From Gammaproteobacteria bacterium (GTDB lineage Bacteria > Pseudomonadota > Gammaproteobacteria > Pseudomonadales > Azotimanducaceae): DNA of 45,583 nucleotides. The DNA is taken from NCBI GenBank assembly GCA_028818795.1, contig JAPPND010000104.1, positions 1-45,583 of the forward strand, in the 5' to 3' direction. Below, piece by piece: positions 24,211-35,208 of this stretch (position 1 is the stretch's first letter; the number at the start of each line of letters is the position of its first letter). The position numbers and the translations under genes were made by a program. Below the pieces are notes generated by a model. It had not been told where the DNA came from. It was given only the letters and a program-made list of their open reading frames with translations, and made no database searches.

Positions 24211-25015
24211 GATGGTAGGCATGTTACCGCAAACCACCCGCGAACCGGCTGCCGCGGCGTGCGCAGCCCAGGCCGCGAAAGGCTTGTTGATCATCGGTCA
24301 CCGGGGTGCGGCGGGCCTCTTCCCCGAGAACACGCTCGCCGGATTTGCCGGCGCGGTCGAACTCGGCGTCGACGGGGTGGAGCTTGATGTCCGCATGGCC
24401 GGGTCCGAGGTCGTCGTGATTCACGACGAACGCGTCGATCGCACGACGAACGGCACCGGCATGGTGAGCGAACTCGGCTTCACCGAACTCCGCAGCCTCG
24501 ACGCCGGGGACCGCCAGCGAATCCCGACCCTGGCCGAGGTGCTCGAGCTCGTACCCAAGCACGTGATGGTCAATGTCGAACTCAAGGGTTCGGGTACGGC
24601 CTTGCCCGTCGCCGGAATCGTGGGCGATCTAGCGGGTGTTGTACAAACTACCGGTTTGCCGTCGTTACTCGTCTCATCCTTCGATTACGACGAACTGCGC
24701 CGTTTCCGCGAGGTCTGTCCCGGGGTGCCATGCGCGCCCTTGGCCGGGCGTTGGTCCGACAACCTGGAGGCAGTTGTGGGGGCATTGGACGCTTGGTCCG
24801 TCAACCTATCCCAGCGCACGGCGACGCAAGCTCACGTCCGAGCGGTGCGAAGTTGGGGGCGACGTTGTCTCGTCTTTACGGTCAACGATCCCGACAGGGC
24901 AAAGGTGTTGAGCGCGATGGGCGTAGCCGGAGTGTTTACCGACTACCCGGACCGGCTCGTCGCAGATCCGGTGTCGTGTTTTTCGAGCTCGGCGAGTTCC
25001 CGGTGCAGCTCGTAG
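24209..25015 (+). CDS. Glycerophosphodiester phosphodiesterase
   Basis: A GDPD-family enzyme (268 aa from the first ATG) that hydrolyses glycerophosphodiesters to glycerol-3-phosphate and an alcohol. Motifs are IIGHRGAAGLFPENTLAGF with the catalytic His-Arg and Glu, VDGVELDVRM (metal-binding Glu/Asp), VVIHDERVDRTTNGTG (second catalytic His), VNVELKG and a C-terminal CLVFTVNDPDRA with GVFTDYPD. There are ATGs at 24209, 24212 and 24221; using the first would overlap the dnaX start codon. No signal peptide is seen, so it is probably cytosolic and UgpQ-like. The 3' end overlaps the convergent pspC gene by 73 bases, and the last dozen residues (Ser-rich) are atypical. Confidence 0.9.
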   Translation: MMVGMLPQTTREPAAAACAAQAAKGLLIIGHRGAAGLFPENTLAGFAGAVELGVDGVELDVRMAGSEVVVIHDERVDRTTNGTGMVSELGFTELRSLDAGDRQRIPTLAEVLELVPKHVMVNVELKGSGTALPVAGIVGDLAGVVQTTGLPSLLVSSFDYDELRRFREVCPGVPCAPLAGRWSDNLEAVVGALDAWSVNLSQRTATQAHVRAVRSWGRRCLVFTVNDPDRAKVLSAMGVAGVFTDYPDRLVADPVSCFSSSASSRCSS

Positions 25016-25623
25016 TGCCCCGATGTGACATGGGTTTCCATGCGCCGCAGTTTCAATTCCACCTGGTCGAACTCGGCGCTCACATCCCTTAGGCGCTGTC
25101 GTGGAATCCACGAGTACGCCTCCGGCGAGTCGTCCTTCCGGCGACCGGGTTCCCGACGCCTCCGACGTGGTGGCCGCGCGCGTGGCGTTTTCTTGCGCAA
25201 CGGACTTGGGTCCATGAGTAGCGCCGCAACGAAATAGCCCACCAAGGTCACCGAGGTGAGGAAGACCAGCCCGGTGAGTGCGATCAGGCGAACGACCCAG
25301 GTCTCCAGGCCGTAGTAGTTCGCGATCCCCGCGCAGACACCGAGGAGCTTGCCGTTCTCGCGGTCCCGACACAGCCTGGGGGTCCGTGGTTGGCCGGACC
25401 ATGGCCAGGCGCGTGTCCGCTCGCGTTCGGAGCGCGACCTGGCGTTGGGCGAAATTCGGTCCGCAACACCCTCGATGTAGTCCGCCGCGCGGTCGGTGGC
25501 GGACGCCGAAAGATCCCTGGCTGCTCTTTCGATACGGGCGACGGCCTCCTGGATCCGCTCGTCCGGGGTAGCGCCCCGTTCCGCCCGACCGCGTTCGCGC
25601 CGATCGTCTGCCGGTCCGTTCAT
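24943..25623 (-). CDS. pspC: Phage-shock protein C (PspC domain)
   Basis: A 226-aa protein, longer than E. coli PspC (119 aa). The PspC domain is central, RDRENGKLLGVCAGIANYYG at about 87-106, then WVVRLIALTGLVFLTSVTLV giving the membrane helix. A charged 80-residue N-terminal extension precedes it. The C-terminal region carries a basic patch and a PspC-like helical tail (DQVELKLRRMETHVTSGHYE). The ATG overlaps the pspB stop as ATGA. It is part of pspA-pspB-pspC and senses envelope stress with PspB. Confidence 0.93.
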   Translation of the reverse strand: MNGPADDRRERGRAERGATPDERIQEAVARIERAARDLSASATDRAADYIEGVADRISPNARSRSERERTRAWPWSGQPRTPRLCRDRENGKLLGVCAGIANYYGLETWVVRLIALTGLVFLTSVTLVGYFVAALLMDPSPLRKKTPRARPPRRRRREPGRRKDDSPEAYSWIPRQRLRDVSAEFDQVELKLRRMETHVTSGHYELHRELAELEKHDTGSATSRSG

Positions 25624-25859
25624 CGGGCGCTACGCCGGCGCCAGTCCGGTGTCTCGGCATCGAGGATCGACTCGAGTGTCTCGATGCGTTCTCGCATGTT
25701 CTCGGCAGATGACGCCAGCCGTTCCAGTTCGGCGCGCTCGTCGTCGGTGAGCATGCCCTGGCTACGCCCCTTGGAGCGGTAGTGCATGATGACCCACAGC
25801 GGTGCCACGAATATCAGGAACAGAATCGCTGGCACGAGGATAAAGTCGGGAAGGCTCAT
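25620..25859 (-). CDS. pspB: Phage-shock protein B
   Basis: A 79-aa PspB. One N-terminal membrane helix (FILVPAILFLIFVAPLWVIM) is followed by a basic stretch and a cytosolic coiled coil (DERAELERLASSAENMRERI) ending in a basic tail. Length and topology are standard. It lies 26 bp after pspA and overlaps pspC by 4 bases. Confidence 0.95.
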   Translation of the reverse strand: MSLPDFILVPAILFLIFVAPLWVIMHYRSKGRSQGMLTDDERAELERLASSAENMRERIETLESILDAETPDWRRRSAR

Positions 25860-25885
25860 TGCGTTTCTCCTGCCCTAACCCTCGC

Positions 25886-26566
25886 CTAGCCCCTGGCGTC
25901 CCCGGCGGCATCGCGCGCAACGCGTTCCTTGAGCTGTTTGAGCTCCTCGTCCACTGCCTCGTCCACTTCGAGTTGCTCGATCTCGTCGTTGAGTGTCCGC
26001 TTGCCCACATCGTAGGACTCGATCTGGCCTTCGAGATCATCCATCTTTCGCTCGTACTGCTCGAACCGGATCATCGCGTCGTCGATGTTGTGGTCGCTGA
26101 GTTGCCGTCGGACGCCTAGCCGAACCTTTGCGGCCTGGCCACGCATGATAATGGCATTCTGCCGGGCCTTGGCATCCTTGATCTTGTTCTGCAAGGCACC
26201 GATGTCACCGTTTAGTTTCGCTAACGTGCCGTCCAGAACCTCGAGATCCGATGCCACCGACTCGGCGACTTCGTCGGCCTTCGACTTCTCGACCAGGGCC
26301 GCCCGCGCCAAGTCGTCGCGGTCTTTGGATATGGCCAGTTCGGCTTTGCGCTCCCACTCGGCGGCCTCGTCGCGAAGCTGCTCGTGCCGGCGTGTCAGTT
26401 CCTTGCGGTCGGCGATGGCGCGTGCCGAGGTCGACCGAACCTCGACCAGCGTCTCCTCCATCTCCCCGATGATGAGGCGGACCATCTTTTCCGGGTCTTC
26501 GGCCTTGTCGAGCAAGGCGTTGAGGTTGGAATTGACGATGTCCGTCATGCGCGAGAATACACTCAT
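25886..26566 (-). CDS. pspA: Phage-shock protein A
   Basis: A 226-aa IM30/ESCRT-III-like coiled-coil protein that binds stressed inner membrane and restrains PspF. The start at MSVFSRMTDIVNSNLNALLD is the family N-terminus and has GGAGA 9 bases upstream; the longer open frame is rejected. Core motifs are DKAEDPEKMVRLIIGEMEET and TSARAIADRKELTRR. It is first in the pspABC operon, with a sigma-54-like promoter about 60 bases upstream and pspF divergent. Confidence 0.96.
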   Translation of the reverse strand: MSVFSRMTDIVNSNLNALLDKAEDPEKMVRLIIGEMEETLVEVRSTSARAIADRKELTRRHEQLRDEAAEWERKAELAISKDRDDLARAALVEKSKADEVAESVASDLEVLDGTLAKLNGDIGALQNKIKDAKARQNAIIMRGQAAKVRLGVRRQLSDHNIDDAMIRFEQYERKMDDLEGQIESYDVGKRTLNDEIEQLEVDEAVDEELKQLKERVARDAAGDARG

Positions 26567-26622
26567 GTCTACGATCTCCAATGGGCTCCTGTCGAAGGAG
26601 GGATTGTCCTTGTCCACTCTTT

Positions 26623-26639
26623 TAACAGGATTCGTGCCA
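26623..26639 (-). promoter_or_regulatory. Sigma-54-like promoter of pspABC
   Basis: On the minus strand, TGGCACGAATCCTGTTA keeps the -24 element TGGCAC and the required 10 bp between GG and the -12 dinucleotide, which reads GT instead of GC. Transcription would start near 26612, about 45 bases before the pspA ATG. The divergent gene encodes the matching activator PspF, which supports the call. Confidence 0.6.
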
Positions 26640-26770
26640 ACGGGACCAAACGCCGTAAGTCATTGATTTTCGTTCCTGCGTCCTCGCCCGGTAGAGCAAC
26701 CCCGTCCAGCAGGGTGGCGGATTAGACCAACAATTGGCAGAATCCAGCCCGACAATTGTGGGCAAGCGCC

Positions 26771-27772
26771 ATGGTCAACCCCAAGGAACCCGACCGTCTT
26801 GTCGGGGAGTCCCCAGCTTTCCTCGCGGTCCTCGAAGCCGTGTCCCAGATCGCCCCACTCGACAAGCCCGTGCTCGTGGTCGGCGAGCGGGGCACGGGGA
26901 AGGAACTGATCGCTTCCCGGTTGCACTACCTGTCGAATCGGTGGGACGGGGAGTTCCTGAAGCTCAACTGTGCGGCGATCAGCGACACGCTGATCGAGTC
27001 GGAGCTTTTCGGTCACGAAGCCGGTTCATTCACCGGGGCCGCGCGTTCCCACCAGGGTCGCTTTGAACGAGCCGATGGCGGTACGTTGTTCCTCGATGAG
27101 CTTGCCAATACGTCCGGGCTCGTCCAGGAGAAGCTCCTGCGGGTCATCGAGTACGGCGAGTTCGAACGTGTCGGCGGCAAGCGGACAATGCACGTGGATG
27201 TGCGACTGATCGCGGCGACCAACGAGGATCTGCCTCGTCTCGCCGGGGAGGGTAACTTTCGCCTGGATCTGCTCGATCGTCTCGCTTTCGACGTGATCAC
27301 CCTGCCGCCTTTGCGGGAACGGGCCGCAGACATCGCGCTGCTTGCGGACTACTTCGCCATCAACATGGCTTCCGAACTGGGGCGCGGCTACTTTCCCGGC
27401 TTCACTGAAGCCGCCCAACGAGCACTCCACGCCTATGCGTGGCCGGGCAACCTGCGGGAACTGAAGAACGTCGTTGAGCGGGCCGTGTACCGCACGGACC
27501 CCGACCACCCGGTGTCTGAAATCGTCCTCGACCCTTTCGAGTCACCCTACCGCCCGAATGCCGGCACCGATGGTCCACCCTCGACCATCGCCTTGCCGGT
27601 CGACCTGAAGAAAGCCGTACGCGACCTCGAGGTCGACTTCGTCAACCGTGCGATGGCCACCGGTAAGTTCAACCAGCGCCGAGCTGCGGAACTCCTAGGC
27701 CTGACCTACCACCAGTTTCGCGGCTACCTGAAGAAGTACGACCACGAACGGCACGACGGGTCCGGCCCTTAG
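26771..27772 (+). CDS. pspF: Psp operon transcriptional activator PspF
   Basis: A 333-aa sigma-54 activator lacking a receiver domain, as in PspF. The AAA+ domain starts at once: PLDKPVLVVGERGTGKELIA (Walker A), ELFGHEAGSFTGA (the sigma-54 contact loop, GSFTGA), GGTLFLDELA (Walker B) and AYAWPGNLRELKNVVERAVY. The C-terminal Fis-type HTH ends FNQRRAAELLGLTYHQFRGY. The ATG at 26771 aligns with E. coli PspF; an upstream in-frame TTG at 26756 is possible. It is divergent from pspABC and ends 6 bp from the convergent TonB-receptor gene. Confidence 0.95.
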   Translation: MVNPKEPDRLVGESPAFLAVLEAVSQIAPLDKPVLVVGERGTGKELIASRLHYLSNRWDGEFLKLNCAAISDTLIESELFGHEAGSFTGAARSHQGRFERADGGTLFLDELANTSGLVQEKLLRVIEYGEFERVGGKRTMHVDVRLIAATNEDLPRLAGEGNFRLDLLDRLAFDVITLPPLRERAADIALLADYFAINMASELGRGYFPGFTEAAQRALHAYAWPGNLRELKNVVERAVYRTDPDHPVSEIVLDPFESPYRPNAGTDGPPSTIALPVDLKKAVRDLEVDFVNRAMATGKFNQRRAAELLGLTYHQFRGYLKKYDHERHDGSGP

Positions 27773-27778
27773 CCGTGC

Positions 27779-30190
27779 CTACCAGCGATAGGATCCCCTG
27801 AGATACCAGGATCCGCCTTCGAAGTTGGCCGCCGTGCGGCGCGCGTAGGGAAGTCCCACGTTGAGCCGGTTGGCGTACGGCGCATCGATAACGTCGATGT
27901 AGGCATCGAAGAGGTTCGATGCGCCGAGCGTGAAGCGCATCTCGTCGCTGAACTCGAACGCGAGTTCGGCATCCACAAACACCGTCGACGACAGCAATTT
28001 CGTCGGGGCGCCCCCATCAACGCCGTCGATGCGACCACGCTCGTCGTAGTGCTCGCCGTAGTAGTTGAGGCGCAACATGAGATCCCATCGGGGGCTCAGC
28101 AGAATATCCGCCGTCAGCGTGAAGCGGTTGTTGGGGTAGCTATGCTCGATGTCCTCAACTTCCGCATCGCTCACGGGCTGGACACCATTGACCAGCGACT
28201 GGCGCACCACATCCACCTGGTTGTGGTTGAAGGCGAAGGTGAAGTCGGTGGTGATGTCGCCGCTCGCCCAGTCGAAGCTGGTCGTGAATACGATGTCGAG
28301 ACCGGTGACATCCAGATCAAGCGCATTTGTGAAGAACTGGACATTGGATGCGATGCCGTTCGGGGCCACAACGGGTAGGTTCTGCGTCTTGTAGATGCGC
28401 CCGTCGATCCGGATCAGGTAGAGATCCGCAGTCAGTTCGATCCGGTCTTTTCCGAACCAGAGCCCGGCGCTGTAGTCAATGGACTGCTCTTCCTGCAGCG
28501 GCGCGCCTCCCGCGGCCAGGGCCAATGGATGGTTCGGCGGGACGGTACCCGACTCCACCTGCAGCCCCGTGTCGTTGTCGAATGTGGTGGTCACCTTCTG
28601 GAGGTTGGACTGCCCGGGTGTCGGCGCGTGAAAGCCCGTGTTCACCGACCCGCGCGCCGCCCAGCCGTCGGCCAGATCATGGCGTAGTGCCAGTTTTCCG
28701 TTCAAGGTGCTCCCGAAATCGGAGAAGGACTCGTAACGCAATGCGTACTGGGCCAGGGTGTTGTCGGTGACTTCCTGCTCGATCTCGCCGTAAACCGCAC
28801 TGTTGTCGCGGTCGAACTCTCCGGAGTTCACGGGTTCCAGGCCCTTGAAGCCGCTTGAACCCGCACCGCGGTACGAATTCGGTTCGCCAGCGATCACCGT
28901 GAAGGTCTCCTGTCGCCACTCGACGCCGTAGGCGGCCTGGACGCGGTCGGTCAACCGGCGGGTGAAGTCCGCGTTGAGGTTGATCTCCTGCTGCTTCAGC
29001 GCACCGACATCGAAGTCCATTTGGGCGGGCAGACCATTGCCACCCAAACCGATACTTGGGTTGACGGTGTTTTTCAGGAAGAAGTCCAATTCGTCCTCGC
29101 CGTAGCCGAAGCTCAGATCGTAGGTAGTCCCGCCCGCCAAAACGCCCTTGTAGCCGGCCACCACGCTGAAGTCGCGATGGTCGCCGTCGAAAAACGGAGT
29201 GAAACCTTGAATCAGGACGTCCTCGATCCCCAATGCCCGAATCGTGCTATGCGCCTCGTTGGCGTCGGTCAGAGGGTTGTCGCCCGAGCGATAGAAAAAG
29301 CGGTAGCGGCCCTCGGTCGAAGCGAAGTTGGCATGCAGATAGAGGTCAGCCCGCTCCCCCACCCGCGTACCCGCGTTCAGGAAGAAGCGGTAGTCAGTCG
29401 TCTGCGGGCGGCCCCAAGTCTGGACCAGCGGTGCGTCGTCGAACGGCGAATCCGCGCCGATACCGGGTACCCCGGCGTCGATCAGCGCTTGGGCATTGGG
29501 GCGTTGCCGGCCACGGGACAATGCCTCGTTGTCGACGAACTCAAAGCTCAGGTTCGCAAAACCGTCGGCGCCTAGACCGAAACCGGCATTGGCGGCGAGC
29601 TTCCGGCTCCGCTCCCCTTCGTAGTATTGGCCGTAGTCCAGCCGGACCTCGCCACCTTGGGCAGCATCCTTCATCCGGAAGTTGACAACACCGGCAATGG
29701 CGTCGGACCCGTACTGGGCCACTGCGCCGTCGCGCAGCACCTCCACGCTCCGCACGGCGATGGCGGGGATCATCGCGATGTTCGGGCCGTGGGACCCCTT
29801 TCCGGCCGCTGGCACAAATTCCGCGATCAGGGCCGCGCGATGGCGGCGTTTGCCGTTGACCATAACGAGGGTCTGGTCGGGCGCCAGCCCGCGCAACGAC
29901 GTGGAGCGCACGAAAGTGTCACCGTCACCCGATGCCATGGGCGCGTTGTAGGAAGGTGCCAGGGCCCGGAGGCTGTCGGTAAGGTCCGCATGGTTGCCGA
30001 CGCGCCCAATCTGCTCGCCGGAGAGAACATCCACTGGTGCCGTGGCTTGGGCCTCCGAACGCGAGGTTTGAAAACGCGACCCGACGACAACCACCTCTTC
30101 AATCTCGGCGGCCCGACCGTCTTGTGCGAGAACGGTCGGAGGCGTGAACGAAAGGCCTGCGCACGCTACGAACAGTATGCTGAGTTTCAT
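27779..30190 (-). CDS. TonB-dependent outer-membrane receptor
   Basis: An 803-aa receptor. The signal peptide MKLSILFVACAGLSFTPPTV is cleaved near VLAQ. A TonB-box-like EEVVVVGSR lies at about 31-39. The plug domain covers about 48-175 with RSTSLRGLAPDQTLVMVNGK and EVLRDGAVAQYGSDAIAGVV. The beta-barrel follows and ends in aromatic Trp (YLRGSYRW), as needed for outer-membrane assembly. AAGGAG lies 5-6 bases before the ATG. The substrate cannot be told from sequence; no siderophore, cobalamin or sugar genes adjoin. It is convergent with pspF. Confidence 0.92.
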   Translation of the reverse strand: MKLSILFVACAGLSFTPPTVLAQDGRAAEIEEVVVVGSRFQTSRSEAQATAPVDVLSGEQIGRVGNHADLTDSLRALAPSYNAPMASGDGDTFVRSTSLRGLAPDQTLVMVNGKRRHRAALIAEFVPAAGKGSHGPNIAMIPAIAVRSVEVLRDGAVAQYGSDAIAGVVNFRMKDAAQGGEVRLDYGQYYEGERSRKLAANAGFGLGADGFANLSFEFVDNEALSRGRQRPNAQALIDAGVPGIGADSPFDDAPLVQTWGRPQTTDYRFFLNAGTRVGERADLYLHANFASTEGRYRFFYRSGDNPLTDANEAHSTIRALGIEDVLIQGFTPFFDGDHRDFSVVAGYKGVLAGGTTYDLSFGYGEDELDFFLKNTVNPSIGLGGNGLPAQMDFDVGALKQQEINLNADFTRRLTDRVQAAYGVEWRQETFTVIAGEPNSYRGAGSSGFKGLEPVNSGEFDRDNSAVYGEIEQEVTDNTLAQYALRYESFSDFGSTLNGKLALRHDLADGWAARGSVNTGFHAPTPGQSNLQKVTTTFDNDTGLQVESGTVPPNHPLALAAGGAPLQEEQSIDYSAGLWFGKDRIELTADLYLIRIDGRIYKTQNLPVVAPNGIASNVQFFTNALDLDVTGLDIVFTTSFDWASGDITTDFTFAFNHNQVDVVRQSLVNGVQPVSDAEVEDIEHSYPNNRFTLTADILLSPRWDLMLRLNYYGEHYDERGRIDGVDGGAPTKLLSSTVFVDAELAFEFSDEMRFTLGASNLFDAYIDVIDAPYANRLNVGLPYARRTAANFEGGSWYLRGSYRW

Positions 30191-30378
30191 TCTTGCTCCT
30201 TGATTCGAACGGAACTCATAGAGAAAACGGCCACGTTCGCTGTATCGCTGACGTTGCGTTCAGGTGCCGCGAACAGACCCCAAACGAAGCCGGCATGACC
30301 TCTGATTCTATTGAGAAACCGCGCGATTGCGGTAACATGGCGGGACTGGTTTGCGCCGCCAACTGCATAGGATAGCAA

Positions 30379-30900
30379 ATGACCAAAACTGGACGCTCTT
30401 CGTTGACGGTGACTCGGCTCATCGCGGTTGCTTTGGCAGGGGGAGTTCTCGCAGGTTGCGCATGTCCCTACCCCGCCCCGCCGCCCGAACCGGAGCCGGT
30501 GGTTGAGCCGCCGCCGCCACCCCCGCCCCCGCCGCCCCCGCCGCCGCCGCCACCGCAGCCGCCAAGCATGGAGCTGGTCGTCTACTTCGACTATGACGAA
30601 GCGGCTATCAGACCGGAGGGCATGGGAGCGCTCGAGCGGCACGCGGCTTTCCTCGTCGAAAACACGGGTTGGAGGGTGCGAATCGAGGGCCACTGCGACG
30701 ACCGCGGCAGCGAACGCTACAACCTGGCGCTGGGTGAGCAACGCGCCAATGCCGTGCGGCAGATGTTCCTCGAAAAGGGGATCGCCGACTCGCGGATGGA
30801 TGTCATCAGCTTCGGCGAGGAGCGGCCCGCAGCGGAGGGCACGAGCGACGAAGCGAGGGCCCAGAACCGACGCGCGGTCATCATCCACCTGTCGCGATAG
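30379..30900 (+). CDS. Pal/OmpA-like peptidoglycan-associated lipoprotein
   Basis: A 173-aa lipoprotein with lipobox LAGC at 24-27 (Cys27), then a Pro-rich linker with an unbroken run of about 16 prolines. The OmpA-like domain is about 64-173 (LVVYFDYDEAAIRPEGM, IEGHCDDRGSERYNLALGEQ, NRRAVIIHL). The peptidoglycan-binding Asp and Arg of the family are in place (CDDRGS...R). AGGA lies 6 bases before the ATG. It is not in a tol-pal cluster, so it is a Pal paralogue rather than clearly Pal itself. The poly-Pro linker may span the periplasm. Confidence 0.9.
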   Translation: MTKTGRSSLTVTRLIAVALAGGVLAGCACPYPAPPPEPEPVVEPPPPPPPPPPPPPPPPQPPSMELVVYFDYDEAAIRPEGMGALERHAAFLVENTGWRVRIEGHCDDRGSERYNLALGEQRANAVRQMFLEKGIADSRMDVISFGEERPAAEGTSDEARAQNRRAVIIHLSR

Positions 30901-30909
30901 TTCGGCGGT

Positions 30910-31257
30910 TTGCGATTCGACCTGCTCGTTCAAGGCGCACCCCTCTCAACGGGTGCGCCTGAACGGGCTCTCCGATTTGCCCGCGCGGCCGTCGCAGCCC
31001 GCCACCAAATCGGTCGAATCTTCTTCTACAACGAGGCGGTGACGGTCGCCAATCGATTCGCAGCCGACGACTCCTGCACCCGGGAACACCTAGCCCAACT
31101 GGCATCGGAGACCGGGTTCGAGCTCGCGGTGTGCGTAACAGCCGCCGCGCGGCGGGGAATAGTCGCAAAGGAATCCCTAGCCGACGGCTTTGTGATCGTG
31201 GGCCTAGGACAGCTCATCGAAGCCATAGAAGATGGCGATCGCTTGGTTTCGTTCTAG
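30910..31257 (+). CDS. tusD: Sulfur-relay protein TusD (DsrE-like)
   Basis: A 115-aa subunit of the TusBCD complex, which passes sulfur from TusA to TusE for 2-thiouridine in tRNA. It aligns with E. coli TusD (MRFDLLVQG..., FFYNEAVTVANRF, DRLVSF at the end), and the catalytic cysteine is Cys75 in VCVTAAARRG. The start is TTG, 9 bp after the upstream stop. An exceptionally strong hairpin (30927-30964) lies in the first codons. tusC follows after an unusual 135-bp gap. Confidence 0.9.
   Translation: MRFDLLVQGAPLSTGAPERALRFARAAVAARHQIGRIFFYNEAVTVANRFAADDSCTREHLAQLASETGFELAVCVTAAARRGIVAKESLADGFVIVGLGQLIEAIEDGDRLVSF
30927..30964. other. Strong hairpin in the tusD 5' coding region
   Basis: AGGCGCACCC (30933-30942) pairs with GGGTGCGCCT (30951-30960) around an 8-nt loop. 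GTTC/GAAC extends the stem past a bulged A to about 14 bp. It lies 27 bases after the lipoprotein stop and inside tusD codons 6-19. It could terminate or attenuate read-through, though no T-run follows. Confidence 0.5.
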
Positions 31258-31392
31258 CGGCACTACTCCAGCCCGACGAGCGATGACGATAGTAGGGCAT
31301 CGAAACTCGATACGCGTGGGCGCCTCGTGCTGCGGACAAGAGAAACAGTTGCTATGTCCGCCCCAAAAGACTCCCTCTAGCAAAACGGGCCG

Positions 31393-31719
31393 GTGAAGCG
31401 GGTTCTCTACATCATCCGCCGGCCGCCGGGAGTGCTTGCCGACGAAATCACGGACATGGTGCTGGTCTCCGGCGTGTTTGAGCAACCGACCTCGGTCCTG
31501 TTTGCCGACCAGGGTGCCTACCAACTCCTAGGACTCGACACCCGGGAGTCCCCTATCAATACCCTTTCCACCTACGACATCGAAGACCTCTATGTATCGG
31601 AGGAGAGCATGCGGCGCTTGGGGTTGGACGTGGCGGACATCCCTTCGCACGTTCTGGTGGCGACCAGTCGCAGGGTCCGCGAACTCATCGCGGGGCATGA
31701 CGTTGTCCTGACGAGTTGA
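31393..31719 (+). CDS. tusC: Sulfur-relay protein TusC (DsrF-like)
   Basis: A 108-aa DsrE/F-like protein, the second TusBCD subunit. It shows KRVLYIIRRPPGVLADEITD at the N-terminus, VSGVFEQPTSVLFADQGAYQ and LGLDTRESPINTLSTYDIED, as in TusC. The start is GTG. It is followed at once by tusB. Confidence 0.88.
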   Translation: MKRVLYIIRRPPGVLADEITDMVLVSGVFEQPTSVLFADQGAYQLLGLDTRESPINTLSTYDIEDLYVSEESMRRLGLDVADIPSHVLVATSRRVRELIAGHDVVLTS

Positions 31720-31924
31720 ATGTGGGAATCCTCCACGTGGTGTCCAATCCGGCGGCAGTCGAATCCTGCCTCGCCGCGGTTTCCGATGGTGACGCCGTGC
31801 TGCTTGTCGGCGACGGTGCATTCGCCCAAGACATCGCACCGCATCCCGGGATTCGCTTTGGTGTCCTTAAAGAAGACACGGCCCGTCGCGGCCTAGAGCC
31901 CTCGGCCGCGCTTGAAGCACTGAG

Positions 31925-34982
<3,058 letters not shown>

Positions 34983-35208
34983 TCGGATCCTCTCTACCTG
35001 GGGGAATTGCATTCCCTGTTTGCCCCGCGTCGAAGGACGCGCAGTCTAAGGCGTTAGTGTGCCGCGTAACAAACGGACTTATGACTGCAACGCTGGTCTT
35101 GTTCAGAAAACTGATATCCAGGGATATATAAGGTGGCGCATCCTCGTTTTCTCACGCGCTGTCCCAACCCCCGGAGTTCGAATAGCCAAGGTGTTCTGAC
35201 ACCGGACG

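Noticed and set aside
26745-26762. Second sigma-54 site reading towards pspF
   Set aside because: TGGCAG with correct spacing is followed by CC rather than GC at -12, and pspF is normally sigma-70 dependent.
35170-35203. tRNA-like GGAGTTCGAAT segment with a nearby hairpin
   Set aside because: The flanks do not pair as a T-arm and no acceptor or anticodon stem can be drawn on either strand.
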